Shown: in pieces, positions 12,440 through 22,570 of the stretch
Layout of the letters: the number at the start of each line of letters is the position of its first letter
How positions within the stretch are numbered: position 1 is the stretch's first letter
Origin: Prosopocoilus inquinatus
Lineage: Eukaryota > Arthropoda > Insecta > Coleoptera > Lucanidae
Direction of reading: 5' to 3'
Assembly (NCBI GenBank): GCA_036172665.1
Contig: CM069873.1
Span: forward strand, 47,648,001 to 47,712,000
Length of the DNA: 64,000 nt
Program-made: the position numbers and the translations under genes
The notes under the pieces: generated by a model
The model's database searches: none
Seen by the model: the letters and a program-made list of their open reading frames with translations, nothing else
What the model was told of the DNA's origin: nothing

Positions 12440-12975
12440 CTGTAATGATTTTTACAATTACACAGTTCTTTAGAAAAGTTCTGAAGAGGTTAAGACATTT
12501 CAAGAATTTGAAGATTCATTTATACAACAATATAGGATAGGAACAAGAATGACACGAGAAAAATATGTCATTAAGAAATACAGCATTGCAAAAAATTTTA
12601 AACCAAAAGTTTCAGACGATATTATCATGTAATTAGTCAGACATTTTGATCAAAACACAGTACAAGCAGTCGCATTACACAGTATAATATCCATGACAAA
12701 CTTCATTCATTTATTAAATAGAGTAGGAGTAAAACAATAACCACTGAGGTAGCTGAAATTTGAATATTAATAATCAAAATACCGAAAGAAATAGAAATGA
12801 TGATAATAACAATTATCAAAATTCTCACAGTCACAGTTACAATAATTATTATAATAGAAATAATAATTACCAAAATGAAAACAATAGAAGATCAAAAAAA
12901 AATCAAAACGAAAATAGATTTGTGGCGACTAGAAAATATCCGTCACCTAGGAAGGTCGAGTTCCAAGTACTCTAG
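12440..12975 (+). pseudogene. LTR retrotransposon gag, C-terminal part
   Basis: Across frames there is a retroviral-Gag-like helical segment (about 12495-12740, with FEDSFIQQYRIG and MTREKYV). It is followed by an Asn/Tyr-rich tail open at 12760-12975. This matches the second half of the gag that begins at 9019, the two halves being separated by the LINE. Stops at several points make it non-coding. Confidence 0.4.
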
Positions 12976-13369
12976 ACAACACCCTTCTAGGGAGAAATTT
13001 ATGAAACTCGACGGTAGTGCATACCCAACCGCTGGAGCATTCACATTTGCCACAAGTTTTACTTTATCAATAATGATTACATATTCAGTTGTTATATCAC
13101 CTATTTACTTGTTGCATTCATTTACATAGTGAGGTACGATATTTAACTTATCCAAAAACCCTACAAATTTGACCCCAACGTGATTCGAAACCAGCGTGCA
13201 GCAACACGTGCAACAAAGAAAATCCGAGTGCATCCACGAGGCTGATAAACATTCGCGCTCCAGAAAAAACCTATCGTGAAATACGCACGCAGTGAGAGAT
13301 CTGCCGAGGATATATTCACGTAGACTAGAATTTTTCGTGACTTAGTGTGTAACACCTGCCATGCTGAAC

Positions 13370-14118
13370 AACGGAGTAGGACCTCAAGACGCTCATGGCG
13401 GTGTTGTGCATCGTATTAGTATCAAAGTACCACCGCTCTGGCCCAAGGAATCTAAGTTGTGATTCGCGCAAATAGAAGCACTGGCATTACACAAGACACG
13501 ACCCAATTCTACCATGTGGTGTCACACCTTGCACCACAAAAACGCGTCAGAGGTAAAAGATATTATAATCGCACCTCCTAGCGAAAATAAATACAAGCAC
13601 ATCAAGGAGCAAATTATAGCCCGTTTATCAGTATCCGCGGAAAAACAAATGCGTCGCCTACTAGAAGGCGAAGAAATGAGTGAATGACGACCGTCGCAAT
13701 TCTTCGTCACTTCCGTAATTTGGCTGGAATCTGCGTCAACGACACAGTTCTTCGTTCCCTGTGGATGACTCGACTTCCAACAAATGCGCAAGCCAACCTT
13801 GCCACGCAATCCGACGTACCGTTAGACAAAGTCGCAACATTAGCCGACAAAATTACTGAGATGATGGTGCCGCAGTAGTTGTCTACAGTTTCAATGACTA
13901 CAGAAGATAGCCTCCGGCAAGAAATCGACGCCCTCGGGCAACAACTCGCCCGGATGCGAAGCACCACGGTGGATAAGAAGCGGTCGCGTTCGCGCTCGAA
14001 TTCCCGACTACGATGGGACATGTGCTGGTATCATTACCGTTTCGGTGCCAAAGCCAAGAAATGTGCTCCACCGTGCAAGTTAGGTTCGGGAAACGCGCAC
14101 ACCAGTAGACGGGGCTGA
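13370..14118 (+). pseudogene. Ty3/gypsy gag
   Basis: A Gag typical of one widespread arthropod gypsy group can be followed across three frames. It starts with a part at about 13430-13685 containing FAQIEAL and DIIIAPP. The frame 13684-13878 contains ILRHFRNLAG and TRLPTNAQA. The frame 13879-14118 has a coiled-coil-like start, an Arg/Ser-rich patch and a degenerate zinc-knuckle-like end (CWYHYRFGAKAKKC). Stops at about 13460, 13686 and 13876 break it. Confidence 0.7.
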
Positions 14119-14143
14119 CACGTAGGAAATAAAATCGCGCCGC

Positions 14144-14457
14144 TTGTACATAACGGACAGATACTCAAAAATAAAATGTTTTGTGGACACTGGTGCTGAC
14201 GTGCGTGTGTTCCCTCGTAATGGGGTTCACAAAAGACTCACGAGTTCCGAACATCAATTATACGCCGCGAATGGTTCATTAATTTCAACGTATGGTGATA
14301 TCACACTGACGCTCAACCTCGGCCTGCGACACGAATTTACTTGGCGCGTCATCATCGCGGACATTACTCGCCCGATAATCGGTGGCGATTTTCTCGCGCA
14401 TTACGGCTTACTCGTCGACCTCAAGCATCATCGTTTGGAAAAATTTTGTGCAAATCG
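14144..14457 (+). pseudogene. Ty3/gypsy aspartic protease, interrupted
   Basis: The frame carries the retropepsin active site as FVDTGADV (about 14180-14200). Further on comes the hydrophobic-Gly segment IIGGDFLAHYGLLVDL (about 14375-14422). The reading then runs into a retrozyme insertion at 14439. The 12 bases before the insertion (14427-14438) are repeated at 14842-14853, after which the retrotransposon sequence resumes. Confidence 0.8.
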
Positions 14458-14841
14458 TTTTTGATTGCAGTGAGAACCTCGAGCAGCCTCTGGACAGCTG
14501 TTTCAGCCCTGCTTGGGGCTTCTTCAGCAGAAACGTAGCTCGACATTCCCACTGCAGACCAAAAACAACTTGCCCAATTTATTCGCAATTGCGATGTAAG
14601 AATGATGAACATATAAAACAGCGACATCTTACTATCGCTTTTTGACCTAACATTGCAGTAATTACTGCAATGTTAGGTCAATTTGCACAAAATTTTTCTA
14701 AATTCTTTCATTATGCTTTGACAGCAAGCATGGCCGCCTTGCATGGGGGACTCATTAGGAGCAAATCCCGCTTCAATTTGTCTATCCTACTGCAATGTTA
14801 GGTCAAAAAGCGATAGTAAGATGTCGCTATTTTATATGTTC
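14439..14841. mobile_element. Retrozyme insertion 1 (inverted dimer, 403 bp)
   Basis: A copy of the 312-bp retrozyme family lies inside the gypsy protease gene. It is flanked by the 12-bp direct repeat ATCATCGTTTGG (14427-14438 and 14842-14853). The left part is antisense and starts at end B (AAAAATTTTGTGC). The right part is sense and finishes at end A (TATATGTTC). They meet in a palindromic junction near 14650-14670 (GCAGTAATTACTGC). Compared with the copy at 33914 the whole structure is in the opposite orientation. The left part carries one hammerhead ribozyme. Confidence 0.85.
14479..14543 (-). ncRNA. Type I hammerhead ribozyme, copy 1
   Basis: On the minus strand this has the layout described for the array copy at 34100-34164, with all core bases, stem II and stem III intact. 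Confidence 0.85.
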
Positions 14842-14853
14842 ATCATCGTTTGG

Positions 14854-16930
14854 TTGACGAGCAGACAAATCTTCGCGTTATCTGACACCTAGATTCGCGC
14901 GAAGAGACGCCATGTGTAAAAACTGTCTTCCGGAACTCACCGTACCACCGTACTTTCAAAGATTTTCCGGGCCTAACACAACCTAGTGGAATAGCGGCAT
15001 GAGCAAAACATTCTACGGTGCATCACATAAGGACAACAGCTGGACTACCCACAACTTGCAAGGCACGACGTCCAGCGCCGAACAAGTTGAAAGCAGCCAA
15101 AAACGAATCGGACAACATAATTCGAGCGGGTATTGCGCGACCATCGGACAGTTGTTGGGCTTCGCTTTTGCATTTAGCGCCCAAGAAATCCGGTGAATGG
15201 TGACCTCGACAAGTACCCGGTGTCCCATATTGTGGATTTCGCACATAATCTAGCGCAAAAGACAATATTTTCAACGATTGATTTAGTGCGCGCAGAAGAA
15301 GGAGTGCGGCCGTTAACAGACAAAGTGCGTGCAGTGCTCGACATGCCGAGCCCAAAAACAATTAAAGACTTACGCCGTTTTCTTGGCATGGCGAATTCTT
15401 ACCGACGATTCATCCCTAGAGAGATAAGCGGAAACGAGCGGAAAAACACCCATATCATGGACCGAGGAACTGTAGCATTTCACGTCTGCAAGGAATCGCT
15501 CGCCGAAGCCGCGCTCCTCGCTCAGCCGGACATGACACTACCCCTCACTATCTTTAGTGACGCGTTCGATCTAGCATTTGGAGCAACGCTGCAGCAGAGG
15601 TTAGCGCACGGATGGGAACCGCTCGAGTTCTTTTCTAAGAATTTGAGCCCTGAACAGCGCAAGCACTCCGCATTCGACCGCGAATTATTCGGGATTTAAA
15701 AGGCGCTGAAACAGTTCCGGCATCTGATCATATTTACAGATCACAGACCTCTGACATTTGCGTTCCAACAAAAACTAGAAAAATGTTCGCCGCGACAATT
15801 TCGCTATCTGGACTATATCGGACAGTTCACAACCGACATCCGACATATCGCTGGAAAAGACAATATAGCGGCAGATACCCTGTCGCTAACTGCTGAGTGT
15901 GTCGACTTCGAAACGTTAGCACGATCGCAGGAAAACGACGCTGAACTCCGGGAACTTGGAGCGTGAGACAGCGTTACAACTCCGTCGCGTAACCATCCCT
16001 GATTCGCGTGGCTCGCCCGTTCGTCACTGAGTCATTCAGACGCCAAGTGTTTGAGTCATTACACGGCTTATCACACCCTGATGCTTGGGCTAGTGCCAAA
16101 TATACAACGCGACTGCAAACAATGGACACACGAATGTTTAAAATGCCATCGGAGCAAAATCACGCGACACGTATCAAGCCCGATTAGCGAATTCTCACTC
16201 AAAAGTTCGCGTTTTGAGCATATTCATATGGACCTTGTTGGCTCCCATACTCGCATGGTTTTAAATATTGTCTCACATGTGTCGATCGTTTCACTCGATG
16301 GCCTGAAACTTTCCCGATCGAGGATATCTCCGCAGAAACAGCGGCACGAACCGTGTACGAAATCTGGATTGCGCAATACGGCGTACCCCTCCGTATAACA
16401 ACCGATCAAGGTAGACAATAGGTGGCAAACCTTTTCCATGCACTCACGCAAGCAACGGGGATGACACATTAGCGGACAACAGCTTACCACCCGACAGCCA
16501 ACGGCATGGTCGAGCGTTTTCACCATCAATTAAAAGTCGGGTTTTTGTGTCACAAGGACGAAGAATGGTCAGAGAGACTCCCGACCGTTCTAATTGGCAT
16601 TCGCGGTGCCTGGAAAGATGCAACTGCAGCCGAGCTAGTTTTCGGAGAACCGATACGCCTCCGGCCGAATTGCTTGAGCCATCGACAGAGTCGGGCGACG
16701 CTACAGATTAAGGCTCTCCCAAACCAACGCGAAATTTTCGCAGCGACAGCGAAATTTTCGCTTGAGAAATTGTCGCCGATCGGAAAGTACACTGCGATAA
16801 ATGAGCGGTCCTACACGAACGCGAATATTTCGCGTAGGCATCTGCGAAACTGCAGCGATTTATTCACTGTCGCTGCATGCACGGTTTTTGTCGTCGTCGC
16901 TGGAGAATCGCAGGTAATTGTATCATAGTG
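14854..16930 (+). pseudogene. Ty3/gypsy pol remnant: RT fragment, RNase H, integrase
   Basis: After the retrozyme the pol gene continues in broken frames. The reverse transcriptase survives only as its first part (FSTIDLVRA) fused to its end (EGVRPLTDKV, then LRRFLGMAN, about 15230-15400), so roughly 200 residues are deleted. RNase H follows, with FSDAFDLAFGATLQQ and FDRELFGI (about 15550-15700) and HIAGKDNIAADTLS near 15845. The integrase part has the CLKCHRSK zinc element (about 16135), a core fragment and VERFHHQLK (about 16509). Many stops make it inactive. Confidence 0.75.
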
Positions 16931-17580
16931 TTCGCTCTCAATATGTATAATTGTAAATAATTTATTCGTTTCATTTTTTTTGTACATTATAGTGCTAGCA
17001 TCTTAGTTTATCATGCAATAATTTTAATGATTCAAATAATTTTTAGTGCACACTTGGTTGAATTTCAATTATTCAAATTTTAATATACTATTCACGAAAT
17101 TGTTCGTACAAAATGTGCTTAGAAATTTAGCGCCTGAATGCCGGGTTTTACCACAAAATCTTCCGCTCTTGGTTACACGGCATTAAAGAGTCGTTAAGGA
17201 TTGGCACTCGCGGTGCAGTACGTGCCGGGCAGCTTACCTTTTGGATTGTGGATTTCTAACTACACAAAATTTCCCAATTTATGATTTTCTAGTAATGTTT
17301 TCACAATTTAACAATAGAAAACGCAAGACCTTCTGATTAGCTCAACCCTTCCGTGTAAGGTGCAAAAATAATTTTCTTCGAGGAGGAAACGAAGCCCCAA
17401 AGTCATTACCGATTGATCTTTCATCCAAATCATTAGATGAGATCAATTGTATGAATTTGTGTAAACAATTTGTTTTGGAGTTATTAAATAGTTCTTAGAC
17501 TCACTGTTGTGTTTCCATTACTAGGAGACAGCAGTTGTTCATGCTTATGCATAACCTTCAACCTCAAAACACAAGGCGTT
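16931..17580. other. No gene recognised
   Basis: This could contain the lost 3' end of the gypsy element, but no matching LTR is visible. Confidence 0.4.
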
Positions 17581-17730
17581 CACACAAAAATTAATTGAGC
17601 TGGTAAAAAAAGCATCGAATTTTGTACGACTTATCACACGATGACTACAAGAACGTACCGAAAATTGACAAAGTGTGGTTAGAAATTGGTACAGAATTAA
17701 AAGAAAGCAGTAAGTACTTTTTAATTTATT
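17581..17730 (+). pseudogene. MADF-domain fragment (Harbinger accessory protein)
   Basis: On the plus strand LIELV, then after a frameshift LYDLSHDDYKN and VWLEIGTEL, match the start of a MADF/SANT-like DNA-binding domain. PIF/Harbinger elements usually encode such a protein beside the transposase. Here it lies next to, and converges with, the transposase remnant at 17726-18600. Only the first exon-sized piece is present, followed at about 17711 by GTAAGTA, which would be a good splice donor. Confidence 0.5.
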
Positions 17731-18600
17731 TAACATTAAAAAAATCAGTAAATTTTTCTCGTACACTAAATGCAATATTTGTTGTTCGTATTACATCAGT
17801 TTCCAAGTTCATTAATGCGCTTTGTTGTTTAAGCAGGTCTGGTTGTTGTAAAAGTTCACTGTACTGATTATCACATTTTCTAACACGTAAAAAATTGTGC
17901 AAAACACACGCTGTTTTAACGGTAAGAACTGAAGTTTCAACTTTAGTTGCAATTGACCTAAACAATATTCGCCATTTTTGAACTAATATTTCAAAAGCAT
18001 TTTCAACAACTCTTCGTTTCTTACACAATCTAGTACTAGCACAATCTAGGTATGGCTTTAGGACAAATGCTTCATCTCCAATTAGAACAAAAGGGCAAGG
18101 TTCATCTTGTCCTGGTAAAGGTTTATAGTTTGGGACATTCATCAGACCTGCTTCAAATCTTTGTCCCATATTAGAGACTTCAAAAATTCCGCCATCGCTG
18201 TTTTTGCCATAATATCTACACAGATAAATCTATAATCGAGTCCAACAATAGCCATAAGCACTATTGAAAATTTATGGAACCAATGCAATTTGCAAATTTG
18301 CCAAACATCTTCGAACCCTTTCGCGGATTGTTCCCAAATTTCTGTTGTAGGTTCGGGCAAATAAATATTTCCCGTTCTTTCAAAAATAGCTTGGCATACT
18401 TCCATAACAATTTGACTAACTGTTTGGAATCCAGCTCTGAAGCTATGCCCAATTGTTGAATAACTATCCCCAGTAGCGAGAAATCTGAAAATAAAATATT
18501 AATATCTACATAAGTGAAAAAATCAGAAAGAAAAATAGTCACGTTCTGAACCAAACATATACTGTCGCAATAAAGTAACAGATAAATTCGAATTTTCAAG
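17726..18600 (-). pseudogene. PIF/Harbinger transposase (DDE_Tnp_4 type), frameshifted
   Basis: The minus-strand frame 18169-17726 contains IGDEAFVLKPYL and then RRVVENAFEILVQKWRIL, the C-terminal hallmark of HARBI1-like transposases, including the late part of the DDE core. Upstream frames 18405-18142 and 18599-18261 add YLPEPTTEIWEQ, FSIVLMAIVGLDYRF and GIVIQQLG, so at least two frameshifts separate the parts. The normal family order is visible from about 18480 down to 17726. An N-terminal domain is not clear. It is inactive as it stands. Confidence 0.75.
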
Positions 18601-18619
18601 ACTAGCTTTTTCGAAAAAC

Positions 18620-19011
18620 GCTGGGACGTGTCACTTTTGACTTATTTTTTACCTCTTCGAGAACTTTTGTTTGATACTTCAGGGTGTTTGCAAAAAGCAG
18701 GGCGAGTGTTAACTTAATTTTTTTGCTTAAATCTCACCCCTCAATTTTTATTCGTGAAGGTTGATATTTTCAACATTCCATTCCATTTTCTGGAAAAGGA
18801 AAAAATAAGGCAAAATTGACGACGACAAATATTTTTCGAGAAAATTAATCCTCTTGAAAATATTGAATCTATCCAATATTTTATGCCAACATTGTAATTA
18901 TAATGGAGCTTGTTACTGATACTTTGTTGCCAAGCGATTCTAAAATTATCGTATTCTTTTGGTGACGAAGTAAAAAAAATGGAAAAATCTTAGGGACACG
19001 TATATGCGATA
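18620..19011. other. No gene recognised
   Basis: AT-rich spacer between the Harbinger remnant and the mariner derivative. Confidence 0.4.
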
Positions 19012-19395
19012 CATGGGCTGCTGGAAAAGTTTCTGGAAACGGTATGAAAAAACGTATATGAAATTTGGTAAATGGTATCATTGTTCTTCGAAGTATTCGC
19101 CTTTGACGTCAATATACTTTTGCATACGCTCGAACCAATTTCTAAAGCACGTTTTCCACTCTAAAGATGGTACCTCAGAAACCAGTGTCCAGAATGTGTC
19201 AAGCGCTGCTTCAGCCGACGAAAATCGCTCACCATGCATTTTATTTTTGATATTTGGGAACAAAACTAGTTCACTTGGATAGGAACTGTCAATAGAATTA
19301 TAGGCGAGAAACGTCAAATTTTTCAAATATGACAGTTGATAAGCGCTAACAATTTTAGACCTACTAGATTCCAGAAAATTTTCCAGCAGCCCACG
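19012..19395 (-). mobile_element. Mariner deletion derivative (384 bp)
   Basis: The ends read CATGGGCTGCTGGAAA and its inverse, flanked by TA (19010-19011 and 19396-19397). The minus-strand frame 19326-19078 joins a piece from the upstream leader directly to the last 50 or so transposase codons (FPNIKNKMHG, FWTLVSEVPSLEWKTC). These match the end of the larger copy at 29446-30633, so the middle of the element is deleted. Confidence 0.8.
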
Positions 19396-19510
19396 TATTT
19401 AAAAAAAAATGTTACTATTCCATTAATGACTTCTTAGACAGTTACCCCTGAGAACTTTTTGTGTGAGTGATACGTGTAATACGGTATTATCATGCGCTTG
19501 TTTTCCTCAT

Positions 19511-19626
19511 GTAGAGTCGCACAAAACAATGAGACTCATATCAAAACATGGGTATTTATTTATAATTTAACCTCACTATACGTCAAACCGTTTCTACATT
19601 ATCCCATTTGGTACGATACTTTTTAC
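19511..19626. repeat. Dispersed repeat, copy 1
   Basis: This is similar to 30951-31084: both contain CATTATCCCATTTGGTA and end ACTTTTTACGCAC. At both places the repeat lies a few hundred bases beyond a mariner copy. Confidence 0.6.
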
Positions 19627-19879
19627 GCACTCTGTATATTTAAGTAATATGTATTCTTTTGATGAAAATTTTGATCAAAATTTGCTTTTTTATGAATATT
19701 TGCATAACAAAAAGAAACAGACTAAATACCTACTTCTGAACAGGCGCGTGTGTACTGTCCCAGCATAAAGTAATTAAAGTCTGGAGGGCTTAACTGTCAC
19801 CCGACATCGCTCGATCGACAGGTCTACGGCTAGCTCCGTACGTACGAAATTCCTGGTAATACCCGTACCCTCATCAATA

Positions 19880-20612
19880 AAGCTTTATTCCCACTATCGT
19901 GCAAGCGACCTGCAATGCACGGGCCCGGAACGGGCCCTGCACATCCTCGGCAAATAATGCAACCCATTAATTTTTCATCCATTTCAGATAAACAATTACC
20001 TTTTTGCTGACATTTCATCATTTCTGTCATGCTTCATATAATACTAAACTAAGCTCTGCAACACGCAGAATTGGCCTGGTACAGATTCGGCAAATATTGT
20101 CAGGAAGAATCTGGCGCCTGCATAATGAGAATGCAACCCGAAAAATGCATTGAATTCACAGTCTACAATATTTGCCGAGCACGTGCAGACCCCGTCCCGC
20201 GCCCGTGCATTGCAGACCGCTTGCAGGATAGTGAGAATAAAGCTTGATTTTCACTATCCTACAAGCGGCCTGCAATGTACAGGCAAGGAACGGGCTCTGC
20301 ATGTGCTCGGTAAATATCGTAACCCATGAATTCGATGCTTTTCCCGGGTTGTATTCTCATTATGCGGGCACCGGGCCGGGAAAGCACGCTGCTTGCACGC
20401 GGGATTTCTTTTTAACAATATTTGCCGAATACGTACCGCGCCGATTCTGTGTGTTGCAGAGTTTAGATTAGTATTATATGAAGCATGACAGAAATTATAA
20501 AATATCAGCAAAAAGTTAATAGTTCATACAAATGGATGAAAAATTAATAGATTGCATTATTTGCCGAGCCCGTGCATTGCAGGTCGCCTGCACGATAGTG
20601 AGAATAAAGCTT
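19880..20612. repeat. Two head-to-head copies of a GC-rich MITE
   Basis: Copy 1 (19880-20245) and copy 2 (about 20240-20612) each have inverted ends of about 45 bp starting AAGCTTTATTC and containing TGCAATGCACGGGC or variants. The two lie in inverted orientation, so the whole block is a large imperfect palindrome centred near 20240. Short internal motifs such as AATATTTGCCGA recur within each copy. No coding capacity is seen. Confidence 0.7.
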
Positions 20613-22143
20613 AAGGCTTAAAGCTTAAAGGTGCAGGCATTGCGTATGTTATTTATAAAAAGGAAAGTTTGGTGAAATGAAGAGAACTACCGTAGATAAT
20701 TATAAAATGTAATAGGCTGACATCGATGCCCAGTGTGCGAAATGCATTATTAGCTGGACAAAAATCGAAAAATAAAACATACATATTCTCAAATATTTGG
20801 TAATAGCTTGCAAGCATATGAACCACTGCGTCATGTGTTGTAGAAATTTTACGATATTTATCAACTGCTACGTAGTAATAGTAATCAAAACATGCGTGTT
20901 GAATTTTGCAAGTTCAGCTATTCTCGTACTTTTTAGTAATGTTAGTGGATTCACTTATGATTTTTGTGCTGAAATAATTTACGTAGAAAGTATTTAAACA
21001 AACTATTTTATCATAATTTTAAGCGGATGCAAGTAAGGCTTTAAAAGTGAAGGGTTTTAAAAAAAAAGTCCATGTATGTCCACCTTGAATTTTAGTGGTA
21101 ATGAATATTTGAACTTTTACGAGTAAGGTAAAAGAAAAATCAGCTGTCCGTAAGTGCCCGTTTAATAAAAATTGCAAAAATCTCAATGTCTTGTAGTAAC
21201 ACTTGCCAAGATACATTAAAATGCTACTGACTTTTTTCTTTTTTTAAATATGTTTTAATATGCAGTTAAATTAAAATTAGAATACTGTTGTGTCTCCAGT
21301 CTAAAAAAAATACAGATAGAAACTAAAGCACCGTTATCAGACGAAGTGTAAAATCTCCTTAATATTAGTATACGTTCTCCTGCAAATAATACTTCAGGCA
21401 ACGAAACTGATTCTGATAGTGATTCATAAATTTATAAGAATTATTTAATTTAAAGTATTATGCATTCTAATGAAATTATTTATATTATTCATAATTACTC
21501 GTTAGGACATACGTCTAATAATTATTTCATGCTCTTTCATAAAATGAAATAAAGTTATAATAAATTACATGTAGTACCATTGAAAACACAAAAATTGACT
21601 ACACTCAAAATAGTTGTTGATTGAAGCGTACTTCAAAAAGAACCTTTGTCATTTTGACGTCAATGTCATTTTAACACACCAAATAAAAATGCCGCACTTA
21701 AATGCAATACAGAAGGCGATAATTCAAAAATGATTGATTGCATAAGAATCAACTTTCGAGCAATTGCAGGTATTGCAACTGAATCAGTAATTGAAGGGGT
21801 CAGTGCAAAAAGTGCCTAAGTCCATATTTTGCATTTTTGAGATAACCAATGTCAAGTACATTAATTTACATGTACTATCGTTTGGTAAACTCAGATAAAC
21901 TCCAAGAAGTGGATAAATTTACCAAATAGCAACAGTAACAAATTTGCTCGAATCCCAATTCAGTGCAAGAAGTTGCTAAGTAGCAAGAAATGCTCTAATT
22001 CCCGGAAATAACTACTTCTTGATGCGAATGTCGCATGAAAAGTTGTTTCAATATCAAATTCTATTATTCTGATTTATCAAATTTGTTAAAATGCGTGTGT
22101 TATTTATATTTGTAATAAATTCTTGTCAGGATTTTATTATACA
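20613..22143. other. No gene recognised
   Basis: AT-rich region with only short, unsupported frames. Confidence 0.45.
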
Positions 22144-22147
22144 CTAC

Positions 22148-22549
22148 TGTTGTGTATTCACTCGTGATTTAAGTGAATAATTATTTCTTGTTGAATTAAA
22201 CACACATTTAATAAAAATCACTTTAATAAGATAATTATTGATATGACACTGTATGAATGATTTTTGATAATGAATGTATGTGGCTCTTTGATGAGCTTGA
22301 AATGAAAATGTGTTGTCGCTCTTTGACGAGCTTCAAATGAAATGTGTTGTAATAGATAAAATGTATTGGTTTTAAACACCCTTAAATGTGAGCAATCTTC
22401 ACAGAAATCGTCTAACTCAAGTTTACCAAGCGTAAGCGAAGAGTGCCCACGTTCGATGAATTCAAAGAAGGTCGGGGTGACAAAACATTTTGTTGAAAAG
22501 CTGTGTGAGTCACATTAATACTAGCTTAAATAATACTTAATATTAAACA
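22148..22549 (-). repeat. BEL/Pao 3' LTR
   Basis: 402 bp, TG...CA ends on the element strand, nearly identical to 27901-28302. A purine-rich stretch (AAGGCAGGCGGCA on the minus strand) lies just before it as the likely polypurine tract. Confidence 0.9.
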
Positions 22550-22570
22550 TTGCCGCCTGCCTTGAAAACA

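Larger units (their letters stand above)
13340..16930 (+). mobile_element. Decayed Ty3/gypsy retrotransposon, internal region
   Basis: Gag, protease, a small reverse transcriptase remnant, RNase H and integrase segments follow each other on the plus strand in normal gypsy order. Most of the reverse transcriptase is deleted near 15290. A retrozyme copy is inserted in the protease gene (14439-14841). I could not define LTRs for it. The GC content is higher than in its surroundings. Confidence 0.75.
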
